Positions 17,879-27,265 of a DNA stretch of 64,000 nt are shown piece after piece. Source of the stretch: Mesorhizobium xinjiangense. GTDB lineage: Bacteria; Pseudomonadota; Alphaproteobacteria; Rhizobiales; Rhizobiaceae. Location: the NCBI RefSeq assembly GCF_009749525.1, contig NZ_WOAC01000016.1, positions 62,001 through 126,000 of the forward strand. Direction: 5' to 3'. The translations under genes and the position numbers were made by a program. Within the stretch, counting starts at the first letter, position 1, and each line of letters opens with the position of its first letter. Below the pieces are notes generated by a model. It searched no databases, was not told where the DNA came from, and saw only the letters and a list, made by a program, of their open reading frames with translations.

Positions 17879-18729
17879 TGTTCCCGCCCGATCCGGTTGC
17901 GCAATGTTCCCACACCCTCCACTTCGACCTCGACCACGTCGCCGGGCTTGAGCCAGCGCGGCGGGTCGAAACGTGCGCCGGCGCCCGTCGGCGTGCCGGT
18001 GGCGATCAGGTCGCCCGGCTCCAGCGTCGTGAAGGTGGAAATGTATTCCACGATGCGCGCAAATGGAAAAGCCATCGACCGTGTCGTGTCCTTCTGGCGC
18101 ACCTCGCCGTTGACGCGCGTCTCCAGCGTCAGGTTGGTAACGTCGAGCTTGTTCAAATCCGTCTCGATCCATGGGCCGAGCCCGCCGGAGCGATCGAAAT
18201 TCTTGCCCTGCGTGACGTTGAACTTGCCGTGGCGGAGCCAGTCGCGCACCGAGCCTTCGTTCATGACGGTCAGGCCGGCGACGTGATCCATGGCCGCGGC
18301 CTGGGAAATGCGCCGGCCCTTTCTGCCGATGACCAGGACGATCTCGCCCTCATAGTCGAGCTGGCTCGACTCGCGCGGGATGAGAATGTCCTCGCCATGG
18401 GCGGAGAAGGAGAGGGGGCCGCGCATGAAGAGCGAGGGATAGGCGGGAGCGGCCTGGCCGTCGCGATACTCCTCGTTGCGGTTCAGGTAATTGACCCCGA
18501 CGCAGAAGATGCGGCCGGGATCGGGAACCGGCAGGCCGAGCATGATCGAATCGAGGGCGAAATCGGCGTCGTTTGCCGCGACGGTTTCGGCCGCCTTTGC
18601 CAGCAGCCCGCGTTGAAGGATCTCCTTGACCCCTGAAACACCGAGCCGCGCCGAAAGGTCGACGACGCCGTCTCCCTTGACCGCGCCGGGCTTCTGCATT
18701 TCCCCATCGAGAAAGCTCAACAGTCGCAT
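17875..18729 (-). CDS. hpaG: Fumarylacetoacetate hydrolase-family protein (HpaG-like)
   Basis: A 284-residue FAH-fold protein with IFCVGVNYLNRNEEY, then DYEGEIVLVIGRKGR, whose acidic residues bind the divalent metal, and GDLIATGTPTGAGARF near the end. In the homoprotocatechuate pathway this fold supplies 5-oxopent-3-ene-1,2,5-tricarboxylate decarboxylase and 2-hydroxyhepta-2,4-dienedioate isomerase, the two activities of HpaG. Only one FAH gene is present here, so which activity, or both, is unknown. The start overlaps the aldolase stop as TGATG and the stop overlaps hpaR. Confidence 0.78.
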   Translation of the reverse strand: MRLLSFLDGEMQKPGAVKGDGVVDLSARLGVSGVKEILQRGLLAKAAETVAANDADFALDSIMLGLPVPDPGRIFCVGVNYLNRNEEYRDGQAAPAYPSLFMRGPLSFSAHGEDILIPRESSQLDYEGEIVLVIGRKGRRISQAAAMDHVAGLTVMNEGSVRDWLRHGKFNVTQGKNFDRSGGLGPWIETDLNKLDVTNLTLETRVNGEVRQKDTTRSMAFPFARIVEYISTFTTLEPGDLIATGTPTGAGARFDPPRWLKPGDVVEVEVEGVGTLRNRIGREQ

Positions 18730-19631
18730 CACACCAGCCCCATCTTTTCCAGCACAGTGTCAAGCTTGCGCTCGAGCTCGGCCGTAGCCGGCACGAGCGG
18801 CAGGCGATGCTCGTTTTCCGGCATGATGCCGAGCCGCTTCATCATGTATTTCATCGGGATCGGATTGATGTCGTAGAAGACGGCCTTGTTGATCTCGAAG
18901 AGCCGGCGATGCAGCGCACGTGCGGCGAACAGGTCGCCCGCCCACACCGCCTCGCACATTTCGGCAAGCGGTCTGGGTCTGAGATTGCCGACCGCGTTCA
19001 TCAATCCGCAGGCGCCCACCGCCATCATCGGGAAGGAAAGCTCCTCAAGCCCGACGAAGACGCGCAGGTCCTCGTCGACCTGCTCGAACAATTCGGACAC
19101 ATAGCCGAGATCGAGCGAGGCGTGCTTCATGCCGACGAAGGTCGGGCAGGCCGCGTCGATCTCGCGGGCCGTCTCGATCTTGACGTCGACCGCCGCACGG
19201 CCGGGAATGTGGTAGATCATCCAGGGCTTGTCGTGCAGCGTGTTGAGTTGACGGTAATATTCGACGAGCCCGCGCTGCGGCGGACGCGCATAATAGGGCG
19301 TGACGATCAGCAGCGCGTCGATCGCATTCTTGGCCGCGGCGTGGCGGGTCAGCGCCTCCGTTTCGGCGAAGCTTTGCGACCCGGTCGCCACGACGATGGT
19401 GGTCCGGCCGGCCGCCGCCTCGACCGCCACATCGACGATGTGGTTGCGCTCCTCGACGGTGAGCGAGGAGGGTTCCGATGTCGTGCCATTGACCAGGATG
19501 CCGTGCGAGCCCTCGCGGATCTGGAACTCGACCAGTCCCGCATAGGCGTCATAATCGACGGCGCCGTCGCGAAACGGCGTCACCAGTGGAGGGATGGAGC
19601 CTTTTAGGAAATCCTTGTCGAGTGAAAGCAA
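18729..19631 (-). CDS. DapA-family aldolase/lyase in hpa locus (possible HpaI substitute)
   Basis: A dihydrodipicolinate synthase/N-acetylneuraminate lyase family protein of about 300 residues. It has the GILVNGTTSEPSSLT loop, the catalytic Tyr in TPYYARPPQRGL and the Schiff-base Lys in FVGMKHASLD. No ATG exists: TTG 19631 follows GAGGA at 9 bp, and TTG 19649 is the alternative start. Classical HpaI, which splits 2,4-dihydroxyhept-2-enedioate, is a class II metal aldolase; some hpa clusters carry this class I fold in its place. The role is inferred from position between hpaF-E-D and the FAH gene. Confidence 0.75.
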   Translation of the reverse strand: MLSLDKDFLKGSIPPLVTPFRDGAVDYDAYAGLVEFQIREGSHGILVNGTTSEPSSLTVEERNHIVDVAVEAAAGRTTIVVATGSQSFAETEALTRHAAAKNAIDALLIVTPYYARPPQRGLVEYYRQLNTLHDKPWMIYHIPGRAAVDVKIETAREIDAACPTFVGMKHASLDLGYVSELFEQVDEDLRVFVGLEELSFPMMAVGACGLMNAVGNLRPRPLAEMCEAVWAGDLFAARALHRRLFEINKAVFYDINPIPMKYMMKRLGIMPENEHRLPLVPATAELERKLDTVLEKMGLV

Positions 19632-19694
19632 TGCGGGATCCTCGCTCAAGTGATGACATGCACGTTCTGCGACTTGACAGCCGGAACAATATAA

Positions 19695-19706
19695 TTAACA
19701 TGTTAA
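19695..19706. promoter_or_regulatory. Palindrome in hpa divergent promoter (candidate HpaR operator)
   Basis: TTAACATGTTAA is a perfect 12-bp palindrome in the 117-bp gap between the leftward aldolase gene and hpaF. MarR-family proteins bind such AT-rich dyads, and hpaR is encoded by the leftward transcript. An AT-rich stretch (AATATAAT) lies just before it, suitable for a -10 element. Confidence 0.6.
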
Positions 19707-19748
19707 CAAGAACTTTGCAAGCGCACGAACGAGCCGCGGGAGGAGACG

Positions 19749-20141
19749 GTGCCTCATCTGACCTTTGAATATTCGGCCAATCTGGAGGATCGCCTCGACA
19801 TGCAGGCGCTGTGCGCGGAGACCTTGCGCGCCGCTCTTGAGACCGGCGTTTTCGAGACCGGTGCGGTCCGGGTGAGGGCGCTGCGCGCCGATGCCTATGC
19901 GATTGCCGACGGGCTGGCCGAGAATGCTTTCCTCGACTTGTCGCTGCGCATCGGCACCGGCCGGACGCTGGAGGTGAAGAAAGCGGCGGGACAGTCCATC
20001 TCCGATGCCGTCTGCGCATTCTGTGCGCCGCTGTTCGAGACGCCGCATTTCGCGTTCTCCTTCGAGATCCGGGAAATCGATCCGGAGCTGAGCTGGCGGA
20101 AAAACGCCATCCATCCGCGCTTGCGAAAGGGCCGGGAGTAG
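19749..20141 (+). CDS. hpaF: 5-carboxymethyl-2-hydroxymuconate Delta-isomerase
   Basis: A 130-residue tautomerase-fold protein. The GTG start at 19749 comes after GGGAGGAGAC, and the second residue is proline. After Met removal Pro becomes the N-terminal catalytic base, as in all CHMI enzymes. The sequence PHLTFEYSANLEDRLDM and the later DLSLRIGTGRTLEVKK match the family. It isomerises 5-carboxymethyl-2-hydroxymuconate in homoprotocatechuate breakdown. It heads the rightward operon with hpaE 5 bp downstream. Length is normal (about 125-130). Confidence 0.9.
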   Translation: MPHLTFEYSANLEDRLDMQALCAETLRAALETGVFETGAVRVRALRADAYAIADGLAENAFLDLSLRIGTGRTLEVKKAAGQSISDAVCAFCAPLFETPHFAFSFEIREIDPELSWRKNAIHPRLRKGRE

Positions 20142-20146
20142 CAACG

Positions 20147-21676
20147 ATGCCGACAATGAACGACAATCTGGCCAAGGCCGAAACCTATCTGGAGCGCTTC
20201 CGCAAGGACGGCGTCTTGAACCAGGTCGGCGGGCAAGCCGTGCCGGCTGCTTCGGGCCGCACATTTGAGACGATTTCGCCGGTCGACCTGAAGCCGCTGG
20301 CGCGGGTCGCCCATGGCGGAGCGGAGGACATCGACCGGGCGGCGCGCGCTGCCAAAGCCGCCTTTCGCAACTGGGCGGCCATGCCCGGCGCCGAGCGCAA
20401 GAAGCTCCTGCACAAGATTGCCGACGCGATTGTCGCACGGGCCGAGGAGATCGCCTTCGTCGAGTGCATGGACACCGGCCAGGCGCTGCGCTTCATGTCC
20501 AAGGCGGCGCTGCGCGGGGCGGAGAATTTCCGCTTCTTCGCCGACCGCGCGCCGCAGGCGCGCGACGGCCAGGCGTTGCGCGCGCCGGGCCAGGTCAACA
20601 TGACGATGCGGGTGCCCGTTGGTCCCGTCGGCGTCATCACGCCATGGAACACACCCTTCATGCTGTCGACCTGGAAGATCGCGCCGGCGCTCGCCGCCGG
20701 CTGCACGGTCGTCCACAAGCCGGCCGAGTTCTCGCCGCTCACCGCCAGGCTGCTGGTCGAGATCGCCGAGGAGGCCGGCCTGCCCAGGGGCGTGTGGAAC
20801 CTGGTCAACGGTTTCGGCGAGGATGCCGGCAAGGCGCTGACGGAGCATCCCGACATCAAGGCGATCGGCTTCGTGGGCGAAAGCCGCACGGGCTCGCTCA
20901 TCATGAAGCAGGGCGCCGACACGCTGAAGCGCGTCCATTTCGAGCTCGGCGGCAAGAACCCCGTCATCGTCTTCGCCGACGCCGATCTCGACCGTGCCGC
21001 CGACGCGGCCGTCTTCATGATCTACTCGCTCAACGGCGAGCGCTGCACCTCCTCCTCGCGTCTTCTGGTCGAGGAAAGCATTCACGACGAATTCGTCGCC
21101 CGCGTTGCCGAAAAGGCGGCGCGCATCAAGGTCGGCCACCCGCTCGATCCCGAGACGGTCGTCGGCCCGCTCATCCATCCCGAGCACGAAAAGAAGGTCC
21201 TGTCCTATTTCGAGCTTGCCCGGCAGGAGGGTGCGACCATCGCCGTGGGCGGCGAGAAGGCCGAGGGCGCCGATGGCGAATTGCGCGGTGGCTGTTTCGT
21301 AAAGCCGACATTCTTCACCGGTGCGCGCAACGACATGCGCATCGCCCGGGAGGAAATCTTCGGTCCGGTCCTGACCGCCATCCCGTTCAAGGACGAGGCG
21401 GAGGCGTTGGCGCTCGCCAACGACGTTGCCTACGGGTTGACCGCCTATCTCTGGACATCCGACGTCACCCGCGCCTTCCGCTTCACCGAACACCTCGAGG
21501 CCGGAATGATCTGGGTGAACTCGGAGAATGTGCGCCACCTGCCGACGCCGTTCGGCGGCGTGAAGAACTCCGGCATCGGGCGTGACGGTGGCGACTGGTC
21601 CTTCGACTTCTACATGGAAACAAAGAACATCGCCTTTGCCACTGCCGCACACCCGATCGCCAAGCTCGGCGGCTGA
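20147..21676 (+). CDS. hpaE: 5-carboxymethyl-2-hydroxymuconate semialdehyde dehydrogenase
   Basis: A 509-residue aldehyde dehydrogenase. The NAD-site region GVITPWNTPFMLSTWKIAPA, the general base Glu266 in FELGGKNPV and the nucleophile Cys300 in NGERCTSSSR are all in place. The C-terminal PFGGVKNSGIGRDGG is also typical. In this operon it should oxidise the ring-fission semialdehyde made by HpaD, using NAD. It sits between hpaF (5 bp) and hpaD (25 bp). The family assignment is certain; the specific substrate rests on context and on the HpaE-like wording. Confidence 0.9.
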   Translation: MPTMNDNLAKAETYLERFRKDGVLNQVGGQAVPAASGRTFETISPVDLKPLARVAHGGAEDIDRAARAAKAAFRNWAAMPGAERKKLLHKIADAIVARAEEIAFVECMDTGQALRFMSKAALRGAENFRFFADRAPQARDGQALRAPGQVNMTMRVPVGPVGVITPWNTPFMLSTWKIAPALAAGCTVVHKPAEFSPLTARLLVEIAEEAGLPRGVWNLVNGFGEDAGKALTEHPDIKAIGFVGESRTGSLIMKQGADTLKRVHFELGGKNPVIVFADADLDRAADAAVFMIYSLNGERCTSSSRLLVEESIHDEFVARVAEKAARIKVGHPLDPETVVGPLIHPEHEKKVLSYFELARQEGATIAVGGEKAEGADGELRGGCFVKPTFFTGARNDMRIAREEIFGPVLTAIPFKDEAEALALANDVAYGLTAYLWTSDVTRAFRFTEHLEAGMIWVNSENVRHLPTPFGGVKNSGIGRDGGDWSFDFYMETKNIAFATAAHPIAKLGG

Positions 21677-21701
21677 GCGCTCCACAAGGGAGGAAGAAGC
21701 T

Positions 21702-22682
21702 ATGCCGGTCCCGGCCCCCAATCTCTATCCGCCGTTCAACGTCGTGCGTCTCAGCCATGTCGAACTGATCGTGCGCGACCTTGCCGCCAGCCGGGCCTTC
21801 TATGTCGATACGCTCGGTCTGCAGGTGACCTATGAAGACAGCGAGATGATCACCCTGCGCGCCATGGAGGAGCGCTGTCATCATTGCATCATCCTCAAGC
21901 GCGGCGACGAGCCGGTAGCGCATCATCTGGGCTTCCGGCTTTACGACGACGGCGATCTGGAGCGCGCGGAACATTACTTTCGCGGCAAGGGACTGCCGGT
22001 CGAGTGGGTCGAACGGCCCAATCAGTCGCGCACCATGCGCACCCGCGACCCGCACGGCATTCCGCTCGAGTTCTTCGTGCGCATGGATCGCCTGCCGCCG
22101 ATCCACCAGAAATATGCGCTGTATCGCGGCGTGAAACCGCTGCGCATCGACCATTTCAATTGCTTTTCGACCAATGTCGACGAGTCCGTCGCCTTCTACA
22201 ACGAGATCGGATTCCGGGTCACCGAATATACGGAGGACGAGGCGAGCGGCCGGCTGTGGGCGGCCTGGATGCACCGCAAGGGCGGCGTCCATGACATGGC
22301 CTTCACCAACGGTCGCGGGCCGCGCCTGCATCACGTCGCATTCTGGGTGCCGACCCCGCTCAACATCATCGATCTGCTCGATCTCATGGCGACGACCGGC
22401 TATGTCTCCAACATCGAGCGGGGCCCCGGCCGTCACGGCATTTCCAACGCCTTCTTTCTCTATGTGCGCGATCCAGACGGCCATCGCGTCGAGATCTACT
22501 GTTCGGATTATCTTACGGTGGATCCCGATCACGAGCCGATCCGCTGGGACCTGAAAGACCCGCAGCGCCAGACCTTGTGGGGCGCCCCGGCGCCGCGCTC
22601 GTGGTTCGAGGAAGGCAGCGAATTCGCGGGAGTCGGAGTTTGCGAGCCGGACCTCGAAGCAACGCCGATCGTCGCCCCGTGA
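21702..22682 (+). CDS. hpaD: 3,4-dihydroxyphenylacetate 2,3-dioxygenase (type I extradiol)
   Basis: A 326-residue VOC dioxygenase. The N-domain has VVRLSHVELIVRDLAASRAF. The metal ligands are in the second domain: His in RIDHFNCFSTN, His in RLHHVAFWVP and Glu in HRVEIYCSDY. This layout matches Fe/Mn homoprotocatechuate 2,3-dioxygenase. It opens the ring of homoprotocatechuate (3,4-dihydroxyphenylacetate). ATG 21702 follows GGGAGGAAG; a longer frame from 21582 is only read-through of hpaE. It is the last gene of the hpaFED operon. Confidence 0.92.
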   Translation: MPVPAPNLYPPFNVVRLSHVELIVRDLAASRAFYVDTLGLQVTYEDSEMITLRAMEERCHHCIILKRGDEPVAHHLGFRLYDDGDLERAEHYFRGKGLPVEWVERPNQSRTMRTRDPHGIPLEFFVRMDRLPPIHQKYALYRGVKPLRIDHFNCFSTNVDESVAFYNEIGFRVTEYTEDEASGRLWAAWMHRKGGVHDMAFTNGRGPRLHHVAFWVPTPLNIIDLLDLMATTGYVSNIERGPGRHGISNAFFLYVRDPDGHRVEIYCSDYLTVDPDHEPIRWDLKDPQRQTLWGAPAPRSWFEEGSEFAGVGVCEPDLEATPIVAP

Positions 22683-22903
22683 GCCTGCGAGGGCGGGCCG
22701 GCTGTCGTGACCGGACAATAGGAAGTCGCCTCCGGCTTTGAAATCGGACCCTTTTTTGGCCTAAAGTGTGACGAATCCTGGCCCGGATTGTGTTCGGACG
22801 GATCGCCTGTTCTTGATCGTGTCTCTCTGCTCTCCGGCAAACGGGGCAACAAAGCGCCGCGGCGTGTAGCGCTCCCGGCGAATAAGGAGAGAGGGAGGCA
22901 TTC
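22683..22903. other. 221-bp intergenic gap before the BCCT gene
   Basis: No ORF or RNA gene is supported. It holds a run of six T at about 22752 after GGCTTTGAAATCGGACCC, which could end the hpa transcript, and the BCCT promoter with a GGAGAGAGGGAGG site just before position 22904. Confidence 0.4.
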
Positions 22904-24511
22904 ATGGCGAATACCCAAGCGGATAGGGTCGAGGACCACGGACTCGAGCCCGGTCAGGACAATGTCACAGTGCTTGGCCTTGACCTCCACAATCCCGTTT
23001 TCTTCGTCTCGGCGATCGTCATCATCGCCTTCGTCGTCTTCTCCCTGCTGTTCAGGGAGACGGCGGGCGCGGCGCTTGGCGGCCTGCGGGTCTGGCTGAC
23101 CTCGACCTTCGACTGGGTGTTCATGTTGGCGGCCAATCTGTTCGTGCTGTTCTGCCTCGTGCTGATCGCCTCGCCGCTCGGCAAGGTGCGCCTGGGCGGT
23201 GAGGACGCCACGCCCGACTATTCCTATTCCGGCTGGTTCGCCATGCTGTTTGCGGCCGGCATGGGCATCGGGCTGATGTTTTTCGGCGTGCTCGAGCCGA
23301 TGTACCATTTCAACAATCCGCCGCTCGGCGTTGCGCCACCGGTGGTCGACGGCCAACTCATCGACGATCCCGTGGCCGTTGCGACGGCGCGCGAAATGGG
23401 CATGGCGGCGACGATCTTCCATTGGGGCCTGCACCCCTGGGCGATCTATGCCATCGTGGCGCTGTCGCTGTCGCTTGCCGCGTACAACAAGGGACTGCCG
23501 CTTTCCATGCGCTCCGTCTTCTATCCGATATTCGGCGAGCGGGTGCGCGGTTGGATCGGCCACGTCATCGATATCATGGCGGTATTTGCGACGCTGTTCG
23601 GCCTCGCCACGTCGTTGGGCTTCGGCGCTTCGCAGGCGCTGGCCGGCCTCAACTACCTCTACGACGTTCCCAACACAGACACGATGAAGGTCGTCCTTAT
23701 CGCCCTCATCACCTGCGCCGCCCTTGGTTCGGTCGTCGCGGGGCTCGATGCGGGGGTGAAGCGGCTGTCCGAGCTCAACATGCTTCTGGCGGTCGTTCTG
23801 CTGCTCTTCGTCATCGCCGTCGGACCGACGCTCGGCATCATCACCGGCTTCTTCATGAACTGCTGGTATTATGTGAAGGACCTGCCCACGCTTGCCAACT
23901 GGGTCGGCCGCGAGGACGACGCATTCATGCATGGCTGGACAACGTTCTACTGGGCGTGGTGGATATCCTGGTCGCCCTTCGTCGGCATGTTCATCGCGCG
24001 TGTTTCGCGTGGCCGCACAGTGCGCGAATTCATCACCTGCGTTCTGATCATTCCGACCGTCGTCTCCATTCTGTGGATGACCACCTTCGGCGGCACGGCG
24101 CTCAACCAGTTCCTCGCCGAGGGCTACACCGGCGTGCAGCAGACGGTCGTCGACTATGTGCCCGAGCTGTCGCTCTTCCGCATGCTGGAGCCGCTGCCGC
24201 TGGCCGGTCTCACCTCGCTCATCGGCATCGTTCTGGTGATCGTCTTCTTCGTCACTTCTTCGGATTCCGGCTCGCTCGTCATCGACACGATCACCGCCGG
24301 CGGCAAGATCGATGCCCCGGTCGCACAGCGGGTTTTCTGGGCCATCTTCGAGGGCCTGGTGGCGATCGTTCTGCTGCTCGGCGGCGGGTTGGCGGCTCTT
24401 CAAGCGGGCGCCGTGGCGACGGGTTTCCCCTTCGCGCTTCTGTTGATGGTGATGATGTACGCCACCTGGAAGGGCCTGCGATCGGAGCGCGCCGTGGCGC
24501 AGGCGGCGTAG
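22904..24511 (+). CDS. BCCT-family betaine/carnitine/choline transporter
   Basis: A 535-residue, 12-helix secondary transporter. Conserved BCCT segments are YSYSGWFAMLFAAGMGIGLM, ATIFHWGLHPWAIYAIVA and FYWAWWISWSPFVGMFIARV, followed by TSSDSGSLVIDT. These line the substrate cavity for quaternary amines such as glycine betaine. The C-terminal tail after the last helix is short and lacks the long charged regulatory tail of osmosensing BetP. It is monocistronic: the gap upstream is 221 bp and a terminator follows. Import of osmoprotectants would suit an organism that also carries ehu genes. Confidence 0.92.
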   Translation: MANTQADRVEDHGLEPGQDNVTVLGLDLHNPVFFVSAIVIIAFVVFSLLFRETAGAALGGLRVWLTSTFDWVFMLAANLFVLFCLVLIASPLGKVRLGGEDATPDYSYSGWFAMLFAAGMGIGLMFFGVLEPMYHFNNPPLGVAPPVVDGQLIDDPVAVATAREMGMAATIFHWGLHPWAIYAIVALSLSLAAYNKGLPLSMRSVFYPIFGERVRGWIGHVIDIMAVFATLFGLATSLGFGASQALAGLNYLYDVPNTDTMKVVLIALITCAALGSVVAGLDAGVKRLSELNMLLAVVLLLFVIAVGPTLGIITGFFMNCWYYVKDLPTLANWVGREDDAFMHGWTTFYWAWWISWSPFVGMFIARVSRGRTVREFITCVLIIPTVVSILWMTTFGGTALNQFLAEGYTGVQQTVVDYVPELSLFRMLEPLPLAGLTSLIGIVLVIVFFVTSSDSGSLVIDTITAGGKIDAPVAQRVFWAIFEGLVAIVLLLGGGLAALQAGAVATGFPFALLLMVMMYATWKGLRSERAVAQAA

Positions 24512-24548
24512 GCCGCCCGGCCGCGGGCTGGACCGTGTGAGACTTTCC

Positions 24549-24579
24549 GACAGGGCCGCGACGCCGTCGTGGCCCTGTC
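24549..24579 (+). terminator. Terminator-like hairpin after the BCCT gene
   Basis: The arms GACAGGGCC and GGCCCTGTC pair over 9 bp, and an inner CGAC/GTCG stem sits inside. It is 37 bp after the stop. Only a weak CTTAT follows. Confidence 0.65.
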
Positions 24580-24632
24580 CTTATCCGGCACTGTGCATTG
24601 CAGCATCGGCCGACTGCGTCTAATCGGGGGCA

Positions 24633-25802
24633 ATGCAGCCCGCCGCTCTCCACCCGTTTCGCTACGCATTTGCCGGCATGGCCGCCATGGCGGCGGCCAT
24701 GGGCATCGGGCGTTTCGTCTATACCCCGATACTGCCCGGCATGATGGACGGGCTCGGCCTGTCGGCCTCGCAGGCCGGCCTCGTCGCCTCCGCCAACTAT
24801 CTGGGCTATCTCGTCGGCGCGATCATGGCGGCTGGTGCATGGGCGCATGGGCGCGAGCGTGCCGTCACGCTGACCGGCCTCGGGGCCAATGCGCTGCTGC
24901 TTGCCTGGATGGGGGTAGCGGATGCGCTCGACAGCTTTCTGGCAATCCGGTTCCTGGCCGGCGTGGCGAGTGCCTTTCTGATGATCTTCCTGACGTCGAT
25001 CGTCTCGTCGCGGCTTTTTGCCGCCGGGCGGCCTGGTCTGCAGGCGTTGCATTTCGGCGGCGTCGGCGTGGGCATGTGCGTTTCAGCCCTGATCACCGGC
25101 GGCGTCGCGCTCGCCGGTGCGGACTGGCGCACCTCCTGGCTCCTTTCGGGTGCTGTCGGCGCGCTCGTGTTCCTGCTGGTTTGGCGTCTCGCGCCAGGCG
25201 GGCCGCTGCATGCCGAGGCCGGCCACCGGCCGGAGCCGGCACTGCCGCGCAGTCCGGCGCTCTTCAGGATCATCCTCGCCTACGGCATTTTCGGCGCCGG
25301 CTATATCGTCACCGCCACCTTTCTCGTCGCGATCGTGCGCCAGGGCGACGGCGGGCGCCTGTTCGAATCCGGCGTATGGCTCGTCACCGGCATTGCCGGC
25401 GCGCCCTCGGTCTGGCTGTGGGGCAAGCTGGCACGACGCAGCGGCCTGGCGGCGGCCTTCGCCGTCGGCTGCCTCGTCGAGGCGCTCGGCGTCGTGGCCA
25501 GCGTGGCCATGCCGGCGCCGGCCGGTCCGATCGTCGGCGGGGTGCTGCTTGGCGGCACGTTCATCGCCGTCACCGCGCTCGGCCTGCAGGCCGGCCGGCT
25601 GCTCGCGCCGTCTGCCCCGCGCCGCGCCCTGGCGCTGATGACGGCGGCCTTCGGCATCGGCCAGATCCTCGGGCCGATCGCGGCCGGCTATGCGGCCGAC
25701 TGGACGGGCAGCTTCTTCGTTCCCTCGATCGGCGCCGCGCTCGCCCTCGTCGCCTCGGGCCTGATCGGCTGGTCGGCGCGCTCGGCGCTGCGACAATCGT
25801 AG
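24633..25802 (+). CDS. MFS transporter of the YbfB/YjiJ family
   Basis: A 389-residue protein with 12 predicted membrane segments. It begins [20 protein letters not shown] and continues [20 protein letters not shown], the opening of YbfB/YjiJ-type MFS carriers. The motif-A-like loop GKLARRSG is present between the halves. The family is mostly uncharacterised, so no substrate is proposed. It stands alone between the BCCT terminator and the bacA promoter region. No clear ribosome site is seen before ATG 24633, where the sequence reads GGGGGCA. Confidence 0.82.
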   Translation: MQPAALHPFRYAFAGMAAMAAAMGIGRFVYTPILPGMMDGLGLSASQAGLVASANYLGYLVGAIMAAGAWAHGRERAVTLTGLGANALLLAWMGVADALDSFLAIRFLAGVASAFLMIFLTSIVSSRLFAAGRPGLQALHFGGVGVGMCVSALITGGVALAGADWRTSWLLSGAVGALVFLLVWRLAPGGPLHAEAGHRPEPALPRSPALFRIILAYGIFGAGYIVTATFLVAIVRQGDGGRLFESGVWLVTGIAGAPSVWLWGKLARRSGLAAAFAVGCLVEALGVVASVAMPAPAGPIVGGVLLGGTFIAVTALGLQAGRLLAPSAPRRALALMTAAFGIGQILGPIAAGYAADWTGSFFVPSIGAALALVASGLIGWSARSALRQS

Positions 25803-25986
25803 CGCACGTTGTGGCTCGCAGGGTGTTGATTTTCAACGCCGACAAGGTGAACAGCCTTACCGAAATTTCATGCTCGCGCGGCTTGTTGCCGCCGCCATTG
25901 CTCCATACGATTTGCCCCGATCATACCGTGTAACGGGCGGGGCGCGCCCTTGCTCTCCTGCCTGCCATTTCAGGGAATCACCCCCC

Positions 25987-27261
25987 GTGTTCGTATCCTT
26001 CTTCCCGAGACCGAAGCTGTTCTTCCTGTCATTTGTCGCCTGGTCGGCCTTTGCGGTTGCCTTCTGGTATCTACTGGGCCGCGACATGGGCGCCTGGTTC
26101 GCAATGCCGCCCGCCGATCCCGAGGCTTTGCCGATTGTCGGCGTGCATTACTTCTGGACCCCCCAATTTCTGTGGTTCTACATCTATTTCGCTGTCGTGA
26201 CCGCCATCTTCGCCGGGTTCTGGTTCGTGGCCTTGCCCCATCCCTGGGCCATGTGGTCCATCCTCGGATCGGCGGCGATCCTGTTCTCCACCTATTTCTC
26301 GGTGCAGGTCAGCGTCGCCATCAACAACTGGCGCCGCCCTTTCTTCGATCTGGTGCAGAATGCCCTGACCGAACCGGACAAGGTCGCCGCATCCGATCTG
26401 TATGCTCTGCTTCTGGTGTTCGCCCAGATCGCCTTTCTATGGATTCTCGTCTACGTCGCGACACGCTTCTTCGTCAGCCACTACATCTTCCGTTGGCGAA
26501 CGGCGATGAACGACTACTATCTGTCGCACTGGCAGCGGCTGCGTCAGGTGGAGGGTGCATCCCAGCGTATCCAGGAAGACACCATGCGTTTTGCCTCGAC
26601 CGTCGAGGGCCTCGGCGTCAGCATGGTCGATTCCGTCATGACGCTGATTGCCTTCCTGCCCATCCTCTATGCGCTGTCGACGCATGTGACGCATCTGCCG
26701 ATCATCGGCGAGGTGCCCGCGCCGCTGATGAGCGCGGCCATCTTCTGGTCGCTCTTCGGCACGGTCCTGCTGGCCATCGTCGGCGTTCGTCTGCCGGGTC
26801 TGGAATTCAGAAACCAGAGGGTGGAGGCGGCGTTCCGCAAGGAACTCGTTTATGGTGAGGATCACGCGGATCGCGCCCGGCCGCTGACGGTCAGGGAACT
26901 CTTCGGCAATGTGCGGAGAAACTATTTCCGCCTGTATTTTCACTACATGTATTTCAACGTCGCCCGGTCTTTCTACATTCAGGCCGACAATATCTTCGCC
27001 TATTTCATCCTGATACCGACAGTCGCGGCCGGTCGCATCACCTTCGGCATCCTGCAGCAGATCCTGACGGCCTTCACCCAGGTCAGCTCGTCGTTTCAAT
27101 ATCTGGTCAATGCCTGGCCGACGATCGTGGAACTGCTGTCGATCTACAAGCGCCTGCAGGCGTTCGAAGCGACGCTCCATGGCGGCAAGCTGCCCGATAT
27201 CGACACGGAATATCTCGCCAATCCGGAGGTTGACGCGCGGCCCGGCGACCAGCCGGCCTGA
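25987..27261 (+). CDS. bacA: SbmA/BacA-like peptide antibiotic transporter
   Basis: A 424-residue inner-membrane protein. Strong SbmA/BacA stretches include [59 protein letters not shown] and [23 protein letters not shown] 25987 gives the expected N-terminus ([15 protein letters not shown]); the frame is open further upstream but has no family homology there. BacA is a proton-driven importer of peptides that makes rhizobia and brucellae tolerant of host antimicrobial peptides and affects very-long-chain fatty acids in lipid A. It is convergent with the deacetylase gene. Confidence 0.93.
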   Translation: MFVSFFPRPKLFFLSFVAWSAFAVAFWYLLGRDMGAWFAMPPADPEALPIVGVHYFWTPQFLWFYIYFAVVTAIFAGFWFVALPHPWAMWSILGSAAILFSTYFSVQVSVAINNWRRPFFDLVQNALTEPDKVAASDLYALLLVFAQIAFLWILVYVATRFFVSHYIFRWRTAMNDYYLSHWQRLRQVEGASQRIQEDTMRFASTVEGLGVSMVDSVMTLIAFLPILYALSTHVTHLPIIGEVPAPLMSAAIFWSLFGTVLLAIVGVRLPGLEFRNQRVEAAFRKELVYGEDHADRARPLTVRELFGNVRRNYFRLYFHYMYFNVARSFYIQADNIFAYFILIPTVAAGRITFGILQQILTAFTQVSSSFQYLVNAWPTIVELLSIYKRLQAFEATLHGGKLPDIDTEYLANPEVDARPGDQPA

Positions 27262-27265
27262 CGGG

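Noticed and set aside
19895..21721. A long - strand frame opposite hpaE
   Set aside because: Antisense to a strongly supported aldehyde dehydrogenase; no domain.
25355..25375. GTTCGAATCC, resembling the T-arm of a tRNA
   Set aside because: It lies in the MFS transporter reading frame and no acceptor or anticodon arm is around it.
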